Shown here in pieces: positions 33,312-41,116 of a stretch of DNA of 64,000 nucleotides. The position numbers and the translations under genes were made by a program. The notes under the pieces were generated by a model that worked only from the letters and a program-made list of their open reading frames with translations, did no database searches and had not been told where the DNA came from. The stretch covers positions 62,001 to 126,000 of the forward strand of contig CAZKVR010000002.1 of assembly GCA_964556395.1 (NCBI GenBank), read 5' to 3'. How positions within the stretch are numbered: the first letter of the stretch is position 1; each line of letters starts with the position of its first letter. This stretch comes from WJKR01 sp964556395 (GTDB lineage: Archaea > Nanobdellota > Nanobdellia > Woesearchaeales > WJKR01).

Positions 33312-33797
33312 ATGAGATTTCGACAGGCGTTGGCGCTCGCCTTGGCGGCGCAGCTCGTGTTCGTGCTCGCCCAGCTCGGCACGTCAGGCCTCTCCAGGGC
33401 GGTGCTGTCCGGCGGCTTCTGGGTGGCGACGCTCGGCCTCCTCATAGGCCTGATGGAGCAGCAGTTCTGGGACGAGCAGGTGTGGCTGTGCTTCGGCACG
33501 TTCTCGGCCGCAGTCGTGGTGGGTGTCCTGCTCTCCCTCGGCGTCGTGTCAGACACCATAGGTGTCGTGGTACCCTTGGCAGGCCTCCTCATAGTAACCG
33601 CCCTCGTGGTGTTGATGCCTGGGAGAAGGGTTGCGAAGCGCTCTGTAGGTCCTGTCGTGGTGGCGTTGCCTCGTGGCAAGACGTTCCACAGGCCTGGTTG
33701 CAGGTTGGTGAAGGGCAAGGAGACCGTCGGGTTCGCCTCGGAAGAAGAAGCCAGGGCTTCTGGCCGCAGGCCTTGCAAGGCGTGCCTCAACCCATGA
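33312..33797 (+). CDS. Membrane protein with C-terminal Ada-like zinc knuckle
   Basis: A 161-residue protein with four hydrophobic segments (about residues 5-22, 33-50, 56-78 and 82-102), then a basic linker and a small domain with KTFHRPGC and RRPCKAC motifs (H126, C130, C155, C158). This spacing resembles the metal-binding unit of Ada and the zinc knuckles attached to some nucleases and competence proteins. The domain should face the cytosol. Its 3' end overlaps NucS by 11 bases tail to tail. Function unknown. Confidence 0.65.
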   Translation: MRFRQALALALAAQLVFVLAQLGTSGLSRAVLSGGFWVATLGLLIGLMEQQFWDEQVWLCFGTFSAAVVVGVLLSLGVVSDTIGVVVPLAGLLIVTALVVLMPGRRVAKRSVGPVVVALPRGKTFHRPGCRLVKGKETVGFASEEEARASGRRPCKACLNP

Positions 33798-34521
33798 AGG
33801 TGTCCAGGCTCTGCTGGTCCTTGGTGCGCTCCAGGCGTTTGGGCGGGCTGACCGCGACGTGTGTGAACCCCCATTGTTCGAGCATGCCTTGGGCGTTCGC
33901 CGTGATGGCGGGGCTGGCCATGACACCTCTCACGTTCTCTGTGCCTTTGAGCTCTTTTATCTTCTCGACGTACCGTCTGAGCTGGGTGACGCAGGCGAGT
34001 CCGGCGCTGTAGCGCTTGCATTCCACGACGACGAGGTTGCCGTTGCCGTCGTGTCCGAAGACGTCTATGAATCCGAATTGGGTGTGCTCTTCACGGCTGA
34101 GCGGCTTGAAGTCAGGGCTGACGAGTCCGGGGTTGGCTTTTATCATGTCGCTCATGTCCTTCTCGTTGCCTTGGAGGACTTGTTGCTGGCCGTCTTCGAG
34201 CTTCTTGGTGATCATGTCGTAGATGCGGGGTATCTCGACGTCGAGGTAGTCCTTCCCGCTCCGGGCTTTCAGGAGCAGGAGGCCTTCTCGTTTCTCCAGC
34301 CGTATCTCGGCGCCTGGCTTGAGGTAGTTGATGGGGTTGCCGTTGACGGGCTGGTGTATGATGAGGCCTTTGTCCTCTTTTATGATGACGAGCCTGTCTC
34401 CAAGAGGCACGTAGGCCTCTGCGCGTCCGGAGTAGGTGATGGTGCAGCTGCAGAAGAAGGCGAGGACCTGGTTGGCTTTCAGGGCCCTTTCGAACAGGTC
34501 TGCGAACTCGTGTCGTTCCAT
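33787..34521 (-). CDS. nucS: Endonuclease NucS
   Basis: A 244-residue NucS/EndoMS nuclease that cuts branched or mismatched DNA. The N-terminal beta-barrel DNA-binding domain (with VIIKEDKGLIIHQP and INYLKPG) is followed by the RecB-like nuclease domain with GFIDVFG and VVVECKR (D...ExK active site, about residues 165-185). The C-terminus ends QQSLDTFMG, a PCNA-interacting peptide, as in characterised archaeal NucS. ATG 34521 is the family start; a TTTTTTAACC element near 34551-34560 is at leaderless distance. Confidence 0.95.
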   Translation of the reverse strand: MERHEFADLFERALKANQVLAFFCSCTITYSGRAEAYVPLGDRLVIIKEDKGLIIHQPVNGNPINYLKPGAEIRLEKREGLLLLKARSGKDYLDVEIPRIYDMITKKLEDGQQQVLQGNEKDMSDMIKANPGLVSPDFKPLSREEHTQFGFIDVFGHDGNGNLVVVECKRYSAGLACVTQLRRYVEKIKELKGTENVRGVMASPAITANAQGMLEQWGFTHVAVSPPKRLERTKDQQSLDTFMG

Positions 34522-34637
34522 GGCTCCACCGGTAGAGGCAGTGGGGCTTTGGTTAAAAAAGGTTTCCCTTGGGAGCCAACACAACATTTATAAACCAATC
34601 AGGGTTCTCATGTCGGGTGTCCGACCCCCAGTGTTCC

Positions 34638-34745
34638 GGGGCTGTGGGGTAACTTGGTTATCCTTTTCGGTTTGGGAGTGCCCGCAGCCTCATGAGCCGG
34701 GCGGCAAGAAGCCGAATGATCCCGGTTCGAATCCGGGCAGCCCCA
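34638..34745 (+). tRNA. tRNA-Pro (anticodon TGG) with 34-base intron
   Basis: Exons fold into a cloverleaf: acceptor GGGGCTG/CAGCCCC, D arm with A14 and G18G19, anticodon stem TTCGG/CCGAA, T arm CCCGG-TTCGAAT-CCGGG, discriminator A. The anticodon loop TTTGGG-G is split by an intron at the canonical 37/38 position. The GGGGC acceptor and TGGGGT D-arm start are typical of archaeal tRNA-Pro. TTTATAAA at 34587-34594 is the likely promoter, leaving a short 5' leader. CCA is not encoded. Confidence 0.9.
34677..34710 (+). other. tRNA-Pro intron with bulge-helix-bulge splice site
   Basis: TTTG of the 5' exon pairs with CAAG near the intron end (4 bp), flanked by three-base bulges GGA and AAG. Cleavage at GG|A and AA|G is the canonical archaeal pattern. 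The intron itself forms a GCCCG/CGGGC stem. It must be removed by the tRNA splicing endonuclease. Confidence 0.82.
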
Positions 34746-34778
34746 TCCACGATTTCGGACATCAAGCAGGCGATCACC

Positions 34779-35039
34779 ATGGCAACCAAGAAGAAAGCCC
34801 AGTACGGCTCTGTCAAGCGTTTCGGACCCAGGTATGGGCGTACGCTGAAGCAGAAGGCCGGCAAGATAGAATCCCAGCAGAAGCGTTCCTACCAGTGCCC
34901 GACCTGCCATTACGAGCAGGTGCGGCAGGAGTCCACGGGTATCTGGAAGTGCAGGAAGTGCGGCGCGAAGTTCGCGAGCAAGGCGTACAGCGTCTCGAAG
35001 CTCCCGTCGCTCCAGCGAGAAGCGGACCAGGAGGACTAA
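34779..35039 (+). CDS. rpl37ae: Ribosomal protein eL43 (L37Ae)
   Basis: An 86-residue large-subunit zinc ribbon protein. It has a basic N-terminus (ATKKKAQYGSVKRFGPRYG) and a C4 ribbon formed by CPTC (residues about 40-43) and CRKC (58-61), with GIWKCRKCGAKFA as family signature. ATG 34779 lies 34 bases after the tRNA-Pro gene. It opens the operon eL43-rpoP-pcc1-pfdB-UPF0147, a conserved archaeal arrangement. Confidence 0.95.
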   Translation: MATKKKAQYGSVKRFGPRYGRTLKQKAGKIESQQKRSYQCPTCHYEQVRQESTGIWKCRKCGAKFASKAYSVSKLPSLQREADQED

Positions 35040-35040
35040 G

Positions 35041-35178
35041 ATGACGGAGTACAAGTGCTTCAACTGCGGTAAGGCCATTGCCGACACGCATATCAGGAAG
35101 AAGATCAGGTGCGTCTACTGCGGCTCTAAGATCATCTTCAAGCCGCGCACCACCGTGACGCACGTCAAGGCACGATGA
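35041..35178 (+). CDS. rpoP: DNA-directed RNA polymerase subunit P (Rpb12)
   Basis: A 45-residue protein, MTEYKCFNCGKAI onward, with CFNC (6-9) and CVYC (24-27) zinc knuckles and a basic C-terminus (FKPRTTV). This is the size and layout of archaeal RpoP, a small assembly subunit of RNA polymerase. It begins one base after the eL43 stop, and its own TGA is overlapped by the pcc1 ATG (ATGA). Confidence 0.95.
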   Translation: MTEYKCFNCGKAIADTHIRKKIRCVYCGSKIIFKPRTTVTHVKAR

Positions 35179-35414
35179 TCACCGCGACCATCAGTGTTCC
35201 TGACAAGGAAGACCACGTACGCAGGGTCTTCGCCGCCGAGCAGCAGGAGTTGTTGAATGAGCGGGCGTCTTACTCCGTGGCCCATGAGGATGGCGTCGCG
35301 ACCGTCACGGTGGAGGCGAAGGATGCCACTGCTTTGCGCGCGGTGGTGAACAGCGTGTGCAAGGTCCTCATCACGTATGAGAAGACGGCGGAGGTCGTCG
35401 ATGATGACAGATGA
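35175..35414 (+). CDS. pcc1: KEOPS subunit Pcc1
   Basis: A 79-residue Pcc1-family protein: an alpha/beta fold with ISVPDKEDHVRRVF at the start, a VTVEAKDATALRAVVNSV strand-helix unit, and a KTAEVV end. Pcc1 is the dimerising subunit of KEOPS, where it binds Kae1 (encoded at 7100-8089) and tRNA during threonylcarbamoyladenosine synthesis. Overlaps rpoP by ATGA and pfdB at its 3' end by 14 bases. Confidence 0.88.
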   Translation: MITATISVPDKEDHVRRVFAAEQQELLNERASYSVAHEDGVATVTVEAKDATALRAVVNSVCKVLITYEKTAEVVDDDR

Positions 35415-35718
35415 CGTTTCACAACAACTGGCCCGGCTCGAGCAGAGCTTGGAGCATTATGGTATGCAGAAGAAGCAGTTCCGCTCCCAGCTGGCGGAGG
35501 CCGAGGCCGCGCTGGAAGCCTTGGATCCCGAGTCGGGCGAGGCTTTCAGGGTTATCGGCAACCTCATGGTGAAGCAGCCGGCCGACAAGCTGGTCCGGGA
35601 GTTGTCCGAGCGCAAGGAGACGCTCAAGGTGCGTCTCGAGACGATCGAGCAGCAGGAGGGGAAGCTTCGCCAGCAGCTCAAGGATTTGCGGGGCCAGGCC
35701 ACTAAAGAGGAGAAGTGA
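35401..35718 (+). CDS. pfdB: Prefoldin beta subunit
   Basis: A 105-residue coiled-coil hairpin protein: two long helices (about 8-45 and 65-100) flank a beta-hairpin region with the family pattern AFRVIGNLMVKQPADKL. Prefoldin, as alpha2-beta4, captures unfolded proteins for the thermosome or other chaperonins. The start is inside the end of pcc1 (ATG 35401 or 35404), consistent with translational coupling. Confidence 0.93.
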   Translation: MMTDDVSQQLARLEQSLEHYGMQKKQFRSQLAEAEAALEALDPESGEAFRVIGNLMVKQPADKLVRELSERKETLKVRLETIEQQEGKLRQQLKDLRGQATKEEK

Positions 35719-35724
35719 TGACTT

Positions 35725-35976
35725 ATGGACGAACGTGTGGAAGAGATCGTGTCTTTGTTGAAGGATTTGCAGGAGGACAACACCGTCCCTCGGAATGTCA
35801 AGCTCAAGCTGTTGGAGATGCAGCGGGAGCTCGAGTCTGATGACGGCGACTTGTCGTTGAAGATCAATAAGATATTGAGTGAGGTTGAGGATATCGCGAA
35901 TGACATCAACCTCCCTATGTTCATCAGGACCCAGATATGGAACCTGACGAGCATGCTCGAGGGCGTCGAGACCTAG
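35725..35976 (+). CDS. UPF0147 family protein
   Basis: An 83-residue all-helical protein with the UPF0147 pattern LLKDLQEDNTVPRNVK and DINLPMFIRTQIWNL. The family is archaeal, of unknown function, and regularly follows the prefoldin beta gene, as here. It overlaps the convergent channel gene by 4 bases. Confidence 0.92.
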   Translation: MDERVEEIVSLLKDLQEDNTVPRNVKLKLLEMQRELESDDGDLSLKINKILSEVEDIANDINLPMFIRTQIWNLTSMLEGVET

Positions 35977-36533
35977 TCTTCCTTCTTTTTCGAGCGTACC
36001 TTGTAGTCTTCTTTGAGGAAGAGGCGGTTGGGGATTCTCAGCCGGTCTTCCTTCTCGTACACTTGCGTGGTGAACAGTCCTATCTTGCGGACTTCTCCTT
36101 TGATGTTCCTGATGGTGATGGTATCTCCTGGCTTGAAGGCTTTCCGGTACCTTAATGTGATGGCCGCGATGAGGTTCGGGAGGTCGTCCTTGAGTGTGAG
36201 GGCTAGTGTGATGATGAGGAAGAGCGCGAGGACGCCTCCGATGACGAGGAGCACTATGTCGAGGATGCCGAGGTAGCTCGCGGCTATGATGACGCCTGCC
36301 ACATAGACCGCGACCTCGAGCAGTCCGCTGAGTTGTCGTTCTAGGGAGAGGCGGTAGCCGGTGGTGGCTCTCATGTGCTTGTCGAGGGCTATTTCCTTGA
36401 GTATCTTCTTGAGGATGAGGTTGGCGACCCGTCCGGCTATGAAGGCTGCGAGCAGTATGAGGAATGTTCCGACGGCTTTGATGATCCAGGGGTGTTGTTC
36501 CCACGTTGCGAGGGTTGCGATGTGGGCTACCAT
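35973..36533 (-). CDS. MscS-like mechanosensitive channel protein
   Basis: A 186-residue membrane protein: three hydrophobic segments (about 15-35, 65-85, 88-110) and a C-terminal beta domain with RKAFKPGDTITIRNIKGEV and RIPNRLF, the MscS core pattern after the pore helix. It would release solutes under osmotic downshift. It is short relative to E. coli MscS, lacking most of the C-terminal cage. Its start overlaps the HerA stop by 7 bases, so the genes are co-transcribed. A much longer open frame through HerA is an artefact. Confidence 0.85.
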   Translation of the reverse strand: MVAHIATLATWEQHPWIIKAVGTFLILLAAFIAGRVANLILKKILKEIALDKHMRATTGYRLSLERQLSGLLEVAVYVAGVIIAASYLGILDIVLLVIGGVLALFLIITLALTLKDDLPNLIAAITLRYRKAFKPGDTITIRNIKGEVRKIGLFTTQVYEKEDRLRIPNRLFLKEDYKVRSKKKED

Positions 36534-38557
36534 GACTGGTCCTCCCGGGCGTTCTTGACTGGTTGGTGGTTGACGAGCCAGCACTCGTGGTGGTCTTCGA
36601 TGGTGGTGAACTTGCCGTATCGTTCCTTGAGGTCGTCGATCGTCATGGCGGGTTCTCTTTTCTCGTCGTAGTGGGCTTCTTCGTAGGCTATGTTGTCGTA
36701 CGTGGCGGCCTTGCTGAGCTTTGTGAAGAGGTAGTCGTCGCTGGCGTTGTAGGCGTCGTCCTGTTCTTGGAGGTATCCTTGGTTCGTGAGCTCTTCGACT
36801 TCTTGGTCGACGTTCAGGGCTTGCGTGGCTGCGGCGAGTTCTTCCTTGGTGAGGGGTCCTTTGGTGAATGCGGCTTGTAGTATCTTGAGGCTGGCGGGTG
36901 AGAGTTGGTCGAGCCGCGGTAGCTGTTTGAGGGTTGGTTCGTCCTTGTCGGTGATGATGCGCCCTCGTTCTCTTTCTATGAGCAGCTTGTATCGTTGCTC
37001 CCCTTCCCTGCAGACGAGCTGGTAGGCTGGCAGGAGAGTGGTCCTGACGCCGCTGAGCGGTTCCTCGCTCATGAGCTCTAGGTCTTTCGGCGTGATGCTC
37101 GGTTTTATCAGGGGGAGGAGTTCCTTGTTGCCGAATTCTTGGGCTTGGTCTAGAAGGCTTGGTTGTTGGTCTGCGGCTTCGCCTGCGCCGAGGATGTCGA
37201 CTGCCTCGCCGCCGTGCGTCGTCACCCGCGGCCTGATGGTGACGAACAAGGGCACGTCCGTGATGCCTGTCACCAGGGCTGTGCCTATCGGGAGGTTTTT
37301 TATCTCCTTCTCGGCTTCTGCGGTGAGCCCTTCGACCGAGCTGGCGAGGGCTTTGAGGTCGTTTGGGTTGGTCACTTTGAGGATGACTTGCGTGCTGCAC
37401 TGGCTGATCACGCTCTTGTCCACTCTGGCTGGCCGTTGGCTGACGATGCAGAGTCCTAGTCCGAACTTGCGGCCTTCCGACGCGATGTCCCGTAGCGTCT
37501 TTGAGGCTTTGGTCTCTCCGAAGCTTCGTTCGGGGCAGTAGTTGTGGGCTTCCTCTATCACGAGGAAGAACGGGCTTATCTTGTTCTGCTTGCGTAGGTG
37601 GAAGAGGTCTTTGCTGAGCTTGTAGGTTATGATCTCTTGGATGTCGGTGGGTATTCCTTTGAGGTTGATGATGGTGGCTTGTCCTAGCTTGACGAGCTCG
37701 TTGTACGGCGTCGGGGCTGCTGAGAAGAACGGCAGTCCTCGGAGGTAGTCTATCGTGCTGATGATGTTGTACTTGGCCGGGCTCTCTTCCGCTTCGAGCT
37801 CGTAGAGGAGGTTGTCGAACGTCACGTCTTTCAGGTTCTTGAGGGCTGAGTAGAGGATTGCTTGCTGGTTTGCGGAGAGCTTTCCTGGGAGGAGGTGTGT
37901 GAGCTCCTGGGCTGTCAGGTGTGTGGGTAGCCGGAATGGTTTCACGTTGGGGAGGAGGTTGTCGTCGCCGTATTCCGCGACGGTGTAGGCTTTTGGTTCG
38001 AGGCCGTGGTGTGCGAGGAGTTCTTTCTCTTCCTCGTTCTCGTTGGCCTTTGAGAGGCCTTCGTACTCGCCGTGCGGGTCTATGATGACGAGGGGTACGC
38101 CTCTCTCGGCGATCTCTTCCAATAGTACGCCGACGGTGTAGCTCTTGCCCGCCCCGCTCTTGGCGAGGACTGCGACGTGCTTGGTGAGGACTGTGTTGAG
38201 GTCGACGTGGACGGGGATGTCGCGTCCGTCGAGCTTTCCGATGTAGGCGTGGGGTTTCTCGTCGTCCTGTTGGAGCCGTATGATGTCTGCTATGAACTCG
38301 TCCTCGGCGGTGAGGACTTCGGTGCCGGGGTCGAATGGTATGCGCGGCCGTCTGACGCGGCCGTTGTCCTTGTAGCCTATGACCTGGCACGTGGCTTCCG
38401 TCCGTTCTTTCAGCTTGGTGACTTCGGTGATCTGGCAGAGGACGTACTCGTACGCTTGGTGGTAGACCTGGACGTAGTCCATGTTCTTCGGCTCTTCTTT
38501 GGCGTGGAAGGCGAACCGGGTGGTGGTGCTCTTGCCCTCGATGGTGCCGAGTATCAT
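36527..38557 (-). CDS. herA: HerA-family DNA-translocating ATPase
   Basis: A 676-residue protein with an N-terminal HAS-barrel (about 1-95) and a FtsK/HerA ATPase core: Walker A LAKSGAGKSY (about 132), DPHGEY (about 155), Walker B FFLVIEEAHNY (about 345) and the SQRPARVDKSVISQC sensor region (about 380). A C-terminal extension of about 150 residues contains a winged-helix-like unit (LTKEELAAATQALN). HerA hexamers usually work with the NurA nuclease in end resection; no nurA is in the window, and the gene is coupled to a channel gene instead. It may therefore be a HerA paralogue with another role. Confidence 0.88.
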   Translation of the reverse strand: MILGTIEGKSTTTRFAFHAKEEPKNMDYVQVYHQAYEYVLCQITEVTKLKERTEATCQVIGYKDNGRVRRPRIPFDPGTEVLTAEDEFIADIIRLQQDDEKPHAYIGKLDGRDIPVHVDLNTVLTKHVAVLAKSGAGKSYTVGVLLEEIAERGVPLVIIDPHGEYEGLSKANENEEEKELLAHHGLEPKAYTVAEYGDDNLLPNVKPFRLPTHLTAQELTHLLPGKLSANQQAILYSALKNLKDVTFDNLLYELEAEESPAKYNIISTIDYLRGLPFFSAAPTPYNELVKLGQATIINLKGIPTDIQEIITYKLSKDLFHLRKQNKISPFFLVIEEAHNYCPERSFGETKASKTLRDIASEGRKFGLGLCIVSQRPARVDKSVISQCSTQVILKVTNPNDLKALASSVEGLTAEAEKEIKNLPIGTALVTGITDVPLFVTIRPRVTTHGGEAVDILGAGEAADQQPSLLDQAQEFGNKELLPLIKPSITPKDLELMSEEPLSGVRTTLLPAYQLVCREGEQRYKLLIERERGRIITDKDEPTLKQLPRLDQLSPASLKILQAAFTKGPLTKEELAAATQALNVDQEVEELTNQGYLQEQDDAYNASDDYLFTKLSKAATYDNIAYEEAHYDEKREPAMTIDDLKERYGKFTTIEDHHECWLVNHQPVKNAREDQSW

Positions 38558-38669
38558 AAGGGCTTGTGCAGTGGAGACTGTTTTAAAACCTTTCTGTCAG
38601 GCATGTCCTGCAGGGGTGCTGTTCCCTCCGATGGCGACTTATAAAGAATGTGTTTTTGGAGTGTCCTGT

Positions 38670-39923
38670 TCACGCCTTCTTGCGTCGCTTGAGGATGACG
38701 TCTATGATGACCGGTCCTTCGACGCGCTTGACGGTGAGGCTCGCGCCTGTGCCGGCGACCGTGCATTTCTCTCCTTCATGAGGGATTCGTCCGAGGCGAT
38801 GCTGGACGAGGCCTGCAATCGTGTGGTACTCGTCGACCTCCGGGAGGTCAAGTCCGAGCTCTTCGTTGATGGTATCTATGGGCGCCTTGCCGAGTATGAG
38901 CCATTGGTTGTCGCCGCGCGGCCTGATGAGGTGTTCCACGTCGTCCGACTCGTCGAAGATGTCACCCACTATCTCTTCGAGGATGTCTTCGATGGTGATG
39001 AGGCCGTCGACGCCTCCGTGCTCGTTCACCACTATGGCCAGGTGGGTCTTCTTGTGTTGTAGTTCCTTGAGGAGCTTGTCGAGCTTCTTGTGCCTGGGGA
39101 CGTAGAGGGGTTTTTGCGCGATGTCCTTGAGCTTGAGGTGGGTCTTTCCTTGGCTCACCGCTTCCAACAGATATCTTGTTAAGACGACACCCTTCACCTT
39201 GTCGATCTTCTTGTGGTACACGGGTACTCGTGAGTACTCATGCCTCAATATCCTCGGGAGGGCTTGTGATATCGTGAGGTCTTGGCTGAGGGCGAACATG
39301 TCGGTGCGAGGCGTCATGGCTTCCTTGACCTCTGTGTCGTCGAAGAGGAAGATGCGTTGTATCATCTCCTTCTCATCAGGCTTTATCTGGCCTTCCTCTT
39401 CTCCCACGTTGACGATATGCTGGAGTTCTTTCTCAGTCACTAAAGGCTCCTCGTCGTTGCGGGCAAGGATTGCTTTCTCGACGCCGTAGTTGATGTAGTA
39501 GAACAGCCACACCAGGGGCCCTAATAGTCTCATGAGCAGCAGTATCATGGGTGCGATGGCGAGTGCCATGCGCTGTGCGTGCCGGGCGGCGAACGTCTTG
39601 GGGGCTATCTCTCCGAAGGTGAGTATGATGAACGTCATGACACCGGTGGCGATGCCGACGCCGGCGCTGTTGAACAGGTCTATGGCGAGCTTGGTGGCGA
39701 TGGCCGATCCTCCTATGTTGACGAGGTTGTTGCCTATGAGGATGGTGATGAGCATCCTTTTCGGCTGCTTCTTCAGGGCGAGCAGGGCTTTGGAGTTCCT
39801 GAGCTTCTGGTCGGCGAGGTGTCGGGCCTTGAGCTCCGTGATGCTGAGCAGGGCTACTTCGGAGCCGCTGAAGAATCCTGAGAGGAGGATTGCGAGGATG
39901 AGTAGTAGTACGGTGCCGAGCAT
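38670..39923 (-). CDS. CNNM/CorC-type transporter (DUF21-CBS-CorC)
   Basis: A 417-residue protein: DUF21 membrane domain (about 1-170, with GSEVALLSITELKARHL and GEIAPKTFAARHA), a tandem CBS pair (about 195-330, with MTPRTDMFAL and VVNEHGGVDGLITIEDILEEI) and a C-terminal CorC_HlyC domain (RGDNQWLILGKAPID...). Members export or sense Mg2+ or Na+ and bind ATP at the CBS pair. Length and order are typical. It stands alone between herA and rpe. Confidence 0.93.
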   Translation of the reverse strand: MLGTVLLLILAILLSGFFSGSEVALLSITELKARHLADQKLRNSKALLALKKQPKRMLITILIGNNLVNIGGSAIATKLAIDLFNSAGVGIATGVMTFIILTFGEIAPKTFAARHAQRMALAIAPMILLLMRLLGPLVWLFYYINYGVEKAILARNDEEPLVTEKELQHIVNVGEEEGQIKPDEKEMIQRIFLFDDTEVKEAMTPRTDMFALSQDLTISQALPRILRHEYSRVPVYHKKIDKVKGVVLTRYLLEAVSQGKTHLKLKDIAQKPLYVPRHKKLDKLLKELQHKKTHLAIVVNEHGGVDGLITIEDILEEIVGDIFDESDDVEHLIRPRGDNQWLILGKAPIDTINEELGLDLPEVDEYHTIAGLVQHRLGRIPHEGEKCTVAGTGASLTVKRVEGPVIIDVILKRRKKA

Positions 39924-39954
39924 CGGGTGGACAGGGGGTTGACAAGGAAGGTGT

Positions 39955-40620
39955 TTAAAAGCTTTTCTCTATGAGTTCCCGTAGGCTTCCGATGCCGTCT
40001 TCCGGCGCGTCTGCGCTGTAGATGGCGTGTCCGATGACGAGGATGTCTGCCCCTGCGTTGAGTGCTGCCGGGATGGTGTCCTTGTTGAGGCCTCCGTCGA
40101 CCTCCACTTTTAGGTGAGGGTGCCGCTTCTTGGCTTCGGCGACCTTTTCCAGGGTTTCTTGGAGGAATGCTTGTCCGGCCTTGCCGGGATGGACGGTCAT
40201 GATGAGGAGGTAGTCTATGAGCGGGAGGTAGGGCTCCGCCCGTTCGAGGCTGGTGTCGGGGTTGACGGCGAGTCCGACCTTGACGTCTCTTTGGTGGAGT
40301 CTTGAGAGGAGGACTTCGGGGTCTTGCGAGGCTTCTGCGTGGACTGTTATCATGGCTGCGCCGGCGTGGACGAAGTCCAGGGCCCGTTCGTCAGGGTCTG
40401 CGATCATGAGGTGGACGTCCAACGGCAGGCCTGCGTCGAGTTCTTGCAGCTTTCCAGGGTCGTTCCACACCGTTTCCTGCGGTACGAAGGCGCCGTCCAT
40501 GACGTCGACGTGGACGAGGTCTGCGCCTCCTCGTCCGGCTTGTTGGGCTGCGCGCTTGCGCTGGCCTGGCGTGTCGTGGGGCGCCGCGAGGATGGAGGGT
40601 GCGATGAGGATGCGTCTCAT
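39955..40620 (-). CDS. rpe: Ribulose-phosphate 3-epimerase
   Basis: A 221-residue TIM barrel interconverting ribulose 5-phosphate and xylulose 5-phosphate. Motifs: IAPSILAA at the start, HVDVMDGAFV (catalytic Asp, metal His), HLMI (about 72), TVHPGKAGQ (about 143), KVEVDGGLN (about 172) and GADILVIGHAIY. With rpiB and the split transketolase nearby it suggests a working non-oxidative pentose phosphate route; no transaldolase is seen in the window. Confidence 0.94.
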   Translation of the reverse strand: MRRILIAPSILAAPHDTPGQRKRAAQQAGRGGADLVHVDVMDGAFVPQETVWNDPGKLQELDAGLPLDVHLMIADPDERALDFVHAGAAMITVHAEASQDPEVLLSRLHQRDVKVGLAVNPDTSLERAEPYLPLIDYLLIMTVHPGKAGQAFLQETLEKVAEAKKRHPHLKVEVDGGLNKDTIPAALNAGADILVIGHAIYSADAPEDGIGSLRELIEKSF

Positions 40621-40795
40621 GACCGTTTCTTTATAAGGAGTGGCTTTTATAGGTTGCGGTCTCAGAAGGGGGCCAGGTGTCCGGAAGAGTTTTTCCCGCG
40701 AGAGAGCCTGAAAAACCCTTATGGAGGACTCTCAGGAATAGTAACTATCATATAGGATTCATTCCAGGTAGTGGCAGTTTCAAGGCGAACCCCTT

Positions 40796-41116
40796 ATGAA
40801 AAACACTGGTTTCGTCGTTCTGGCTCTCGCCGTTTCGCTCACCGCCCTCCTCGCGTGCACCACCCCTTATCCGTCGATGCCTGACAAGCCTGCCGATCCG
40901 GGCACCAATGTGTTCGGCCAAGCCATCAACTACGAGGAGGCAGGGTTCGCGAGGCCTGACAACACGTTCCTGCAACCGTCCGTCCTGGAGTTCTCGAACG
41001 CTTCGGAGCAGAGCTTGGTCTTGTCGGTCTCTGAAGACGCCATCTACAGGGCGGGGTACCGTTCCAGGGCGACTAGCGGCCTCGTCCTAGAGAGTCTTTT
41101 TTGGCGAGCCGTTTGA
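40796..41116 (+). CDS. Small putative lipoprotein
   Basis: A 106-residue protein with a signal of lipoprotein type: KNT, a hydrophobic stretch of 15 residues and LLAC as lipobox (Cys21), then a Thr/Pro-rich linker and a short beta-like region with SVLEFSNASEQSLVLSV. No known domain. A TATA-like element (ATCATATAGG, about 40748-40757) lies upstream. The last 14 codons overlap the convergent gene antisense, so the true 3' part may have been lost; the gene could be a fragment. Confidence 0.5.
   Translation: MKNTGFVVLALAVSLTALLACTTPYPSMPDKPADPGTNVFGQAINYEEAGFARPDNTFLQPSVLEFSNASEQSLVLSVSEDAIYRAGYRSRATSGLVLESLFWRAV

Noticed and set aside
34681..34705. tRNA-Met anticodon loop (CTCATGA) inside the tRNA-Pro gene
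   Set aside because: The flanking bases do not form a five-pair anticodon stem; the sequence belongs to the intron loop.
36534..38390. Very long alternative minus-strand reading frame (about 620 codons) through herA, joined to the channel gene
   Set aside because: It is Arg/Pro/His-rich without any domain, in another frame of the clear HerA ATPase; only its last 186 codons (the channel) are real.
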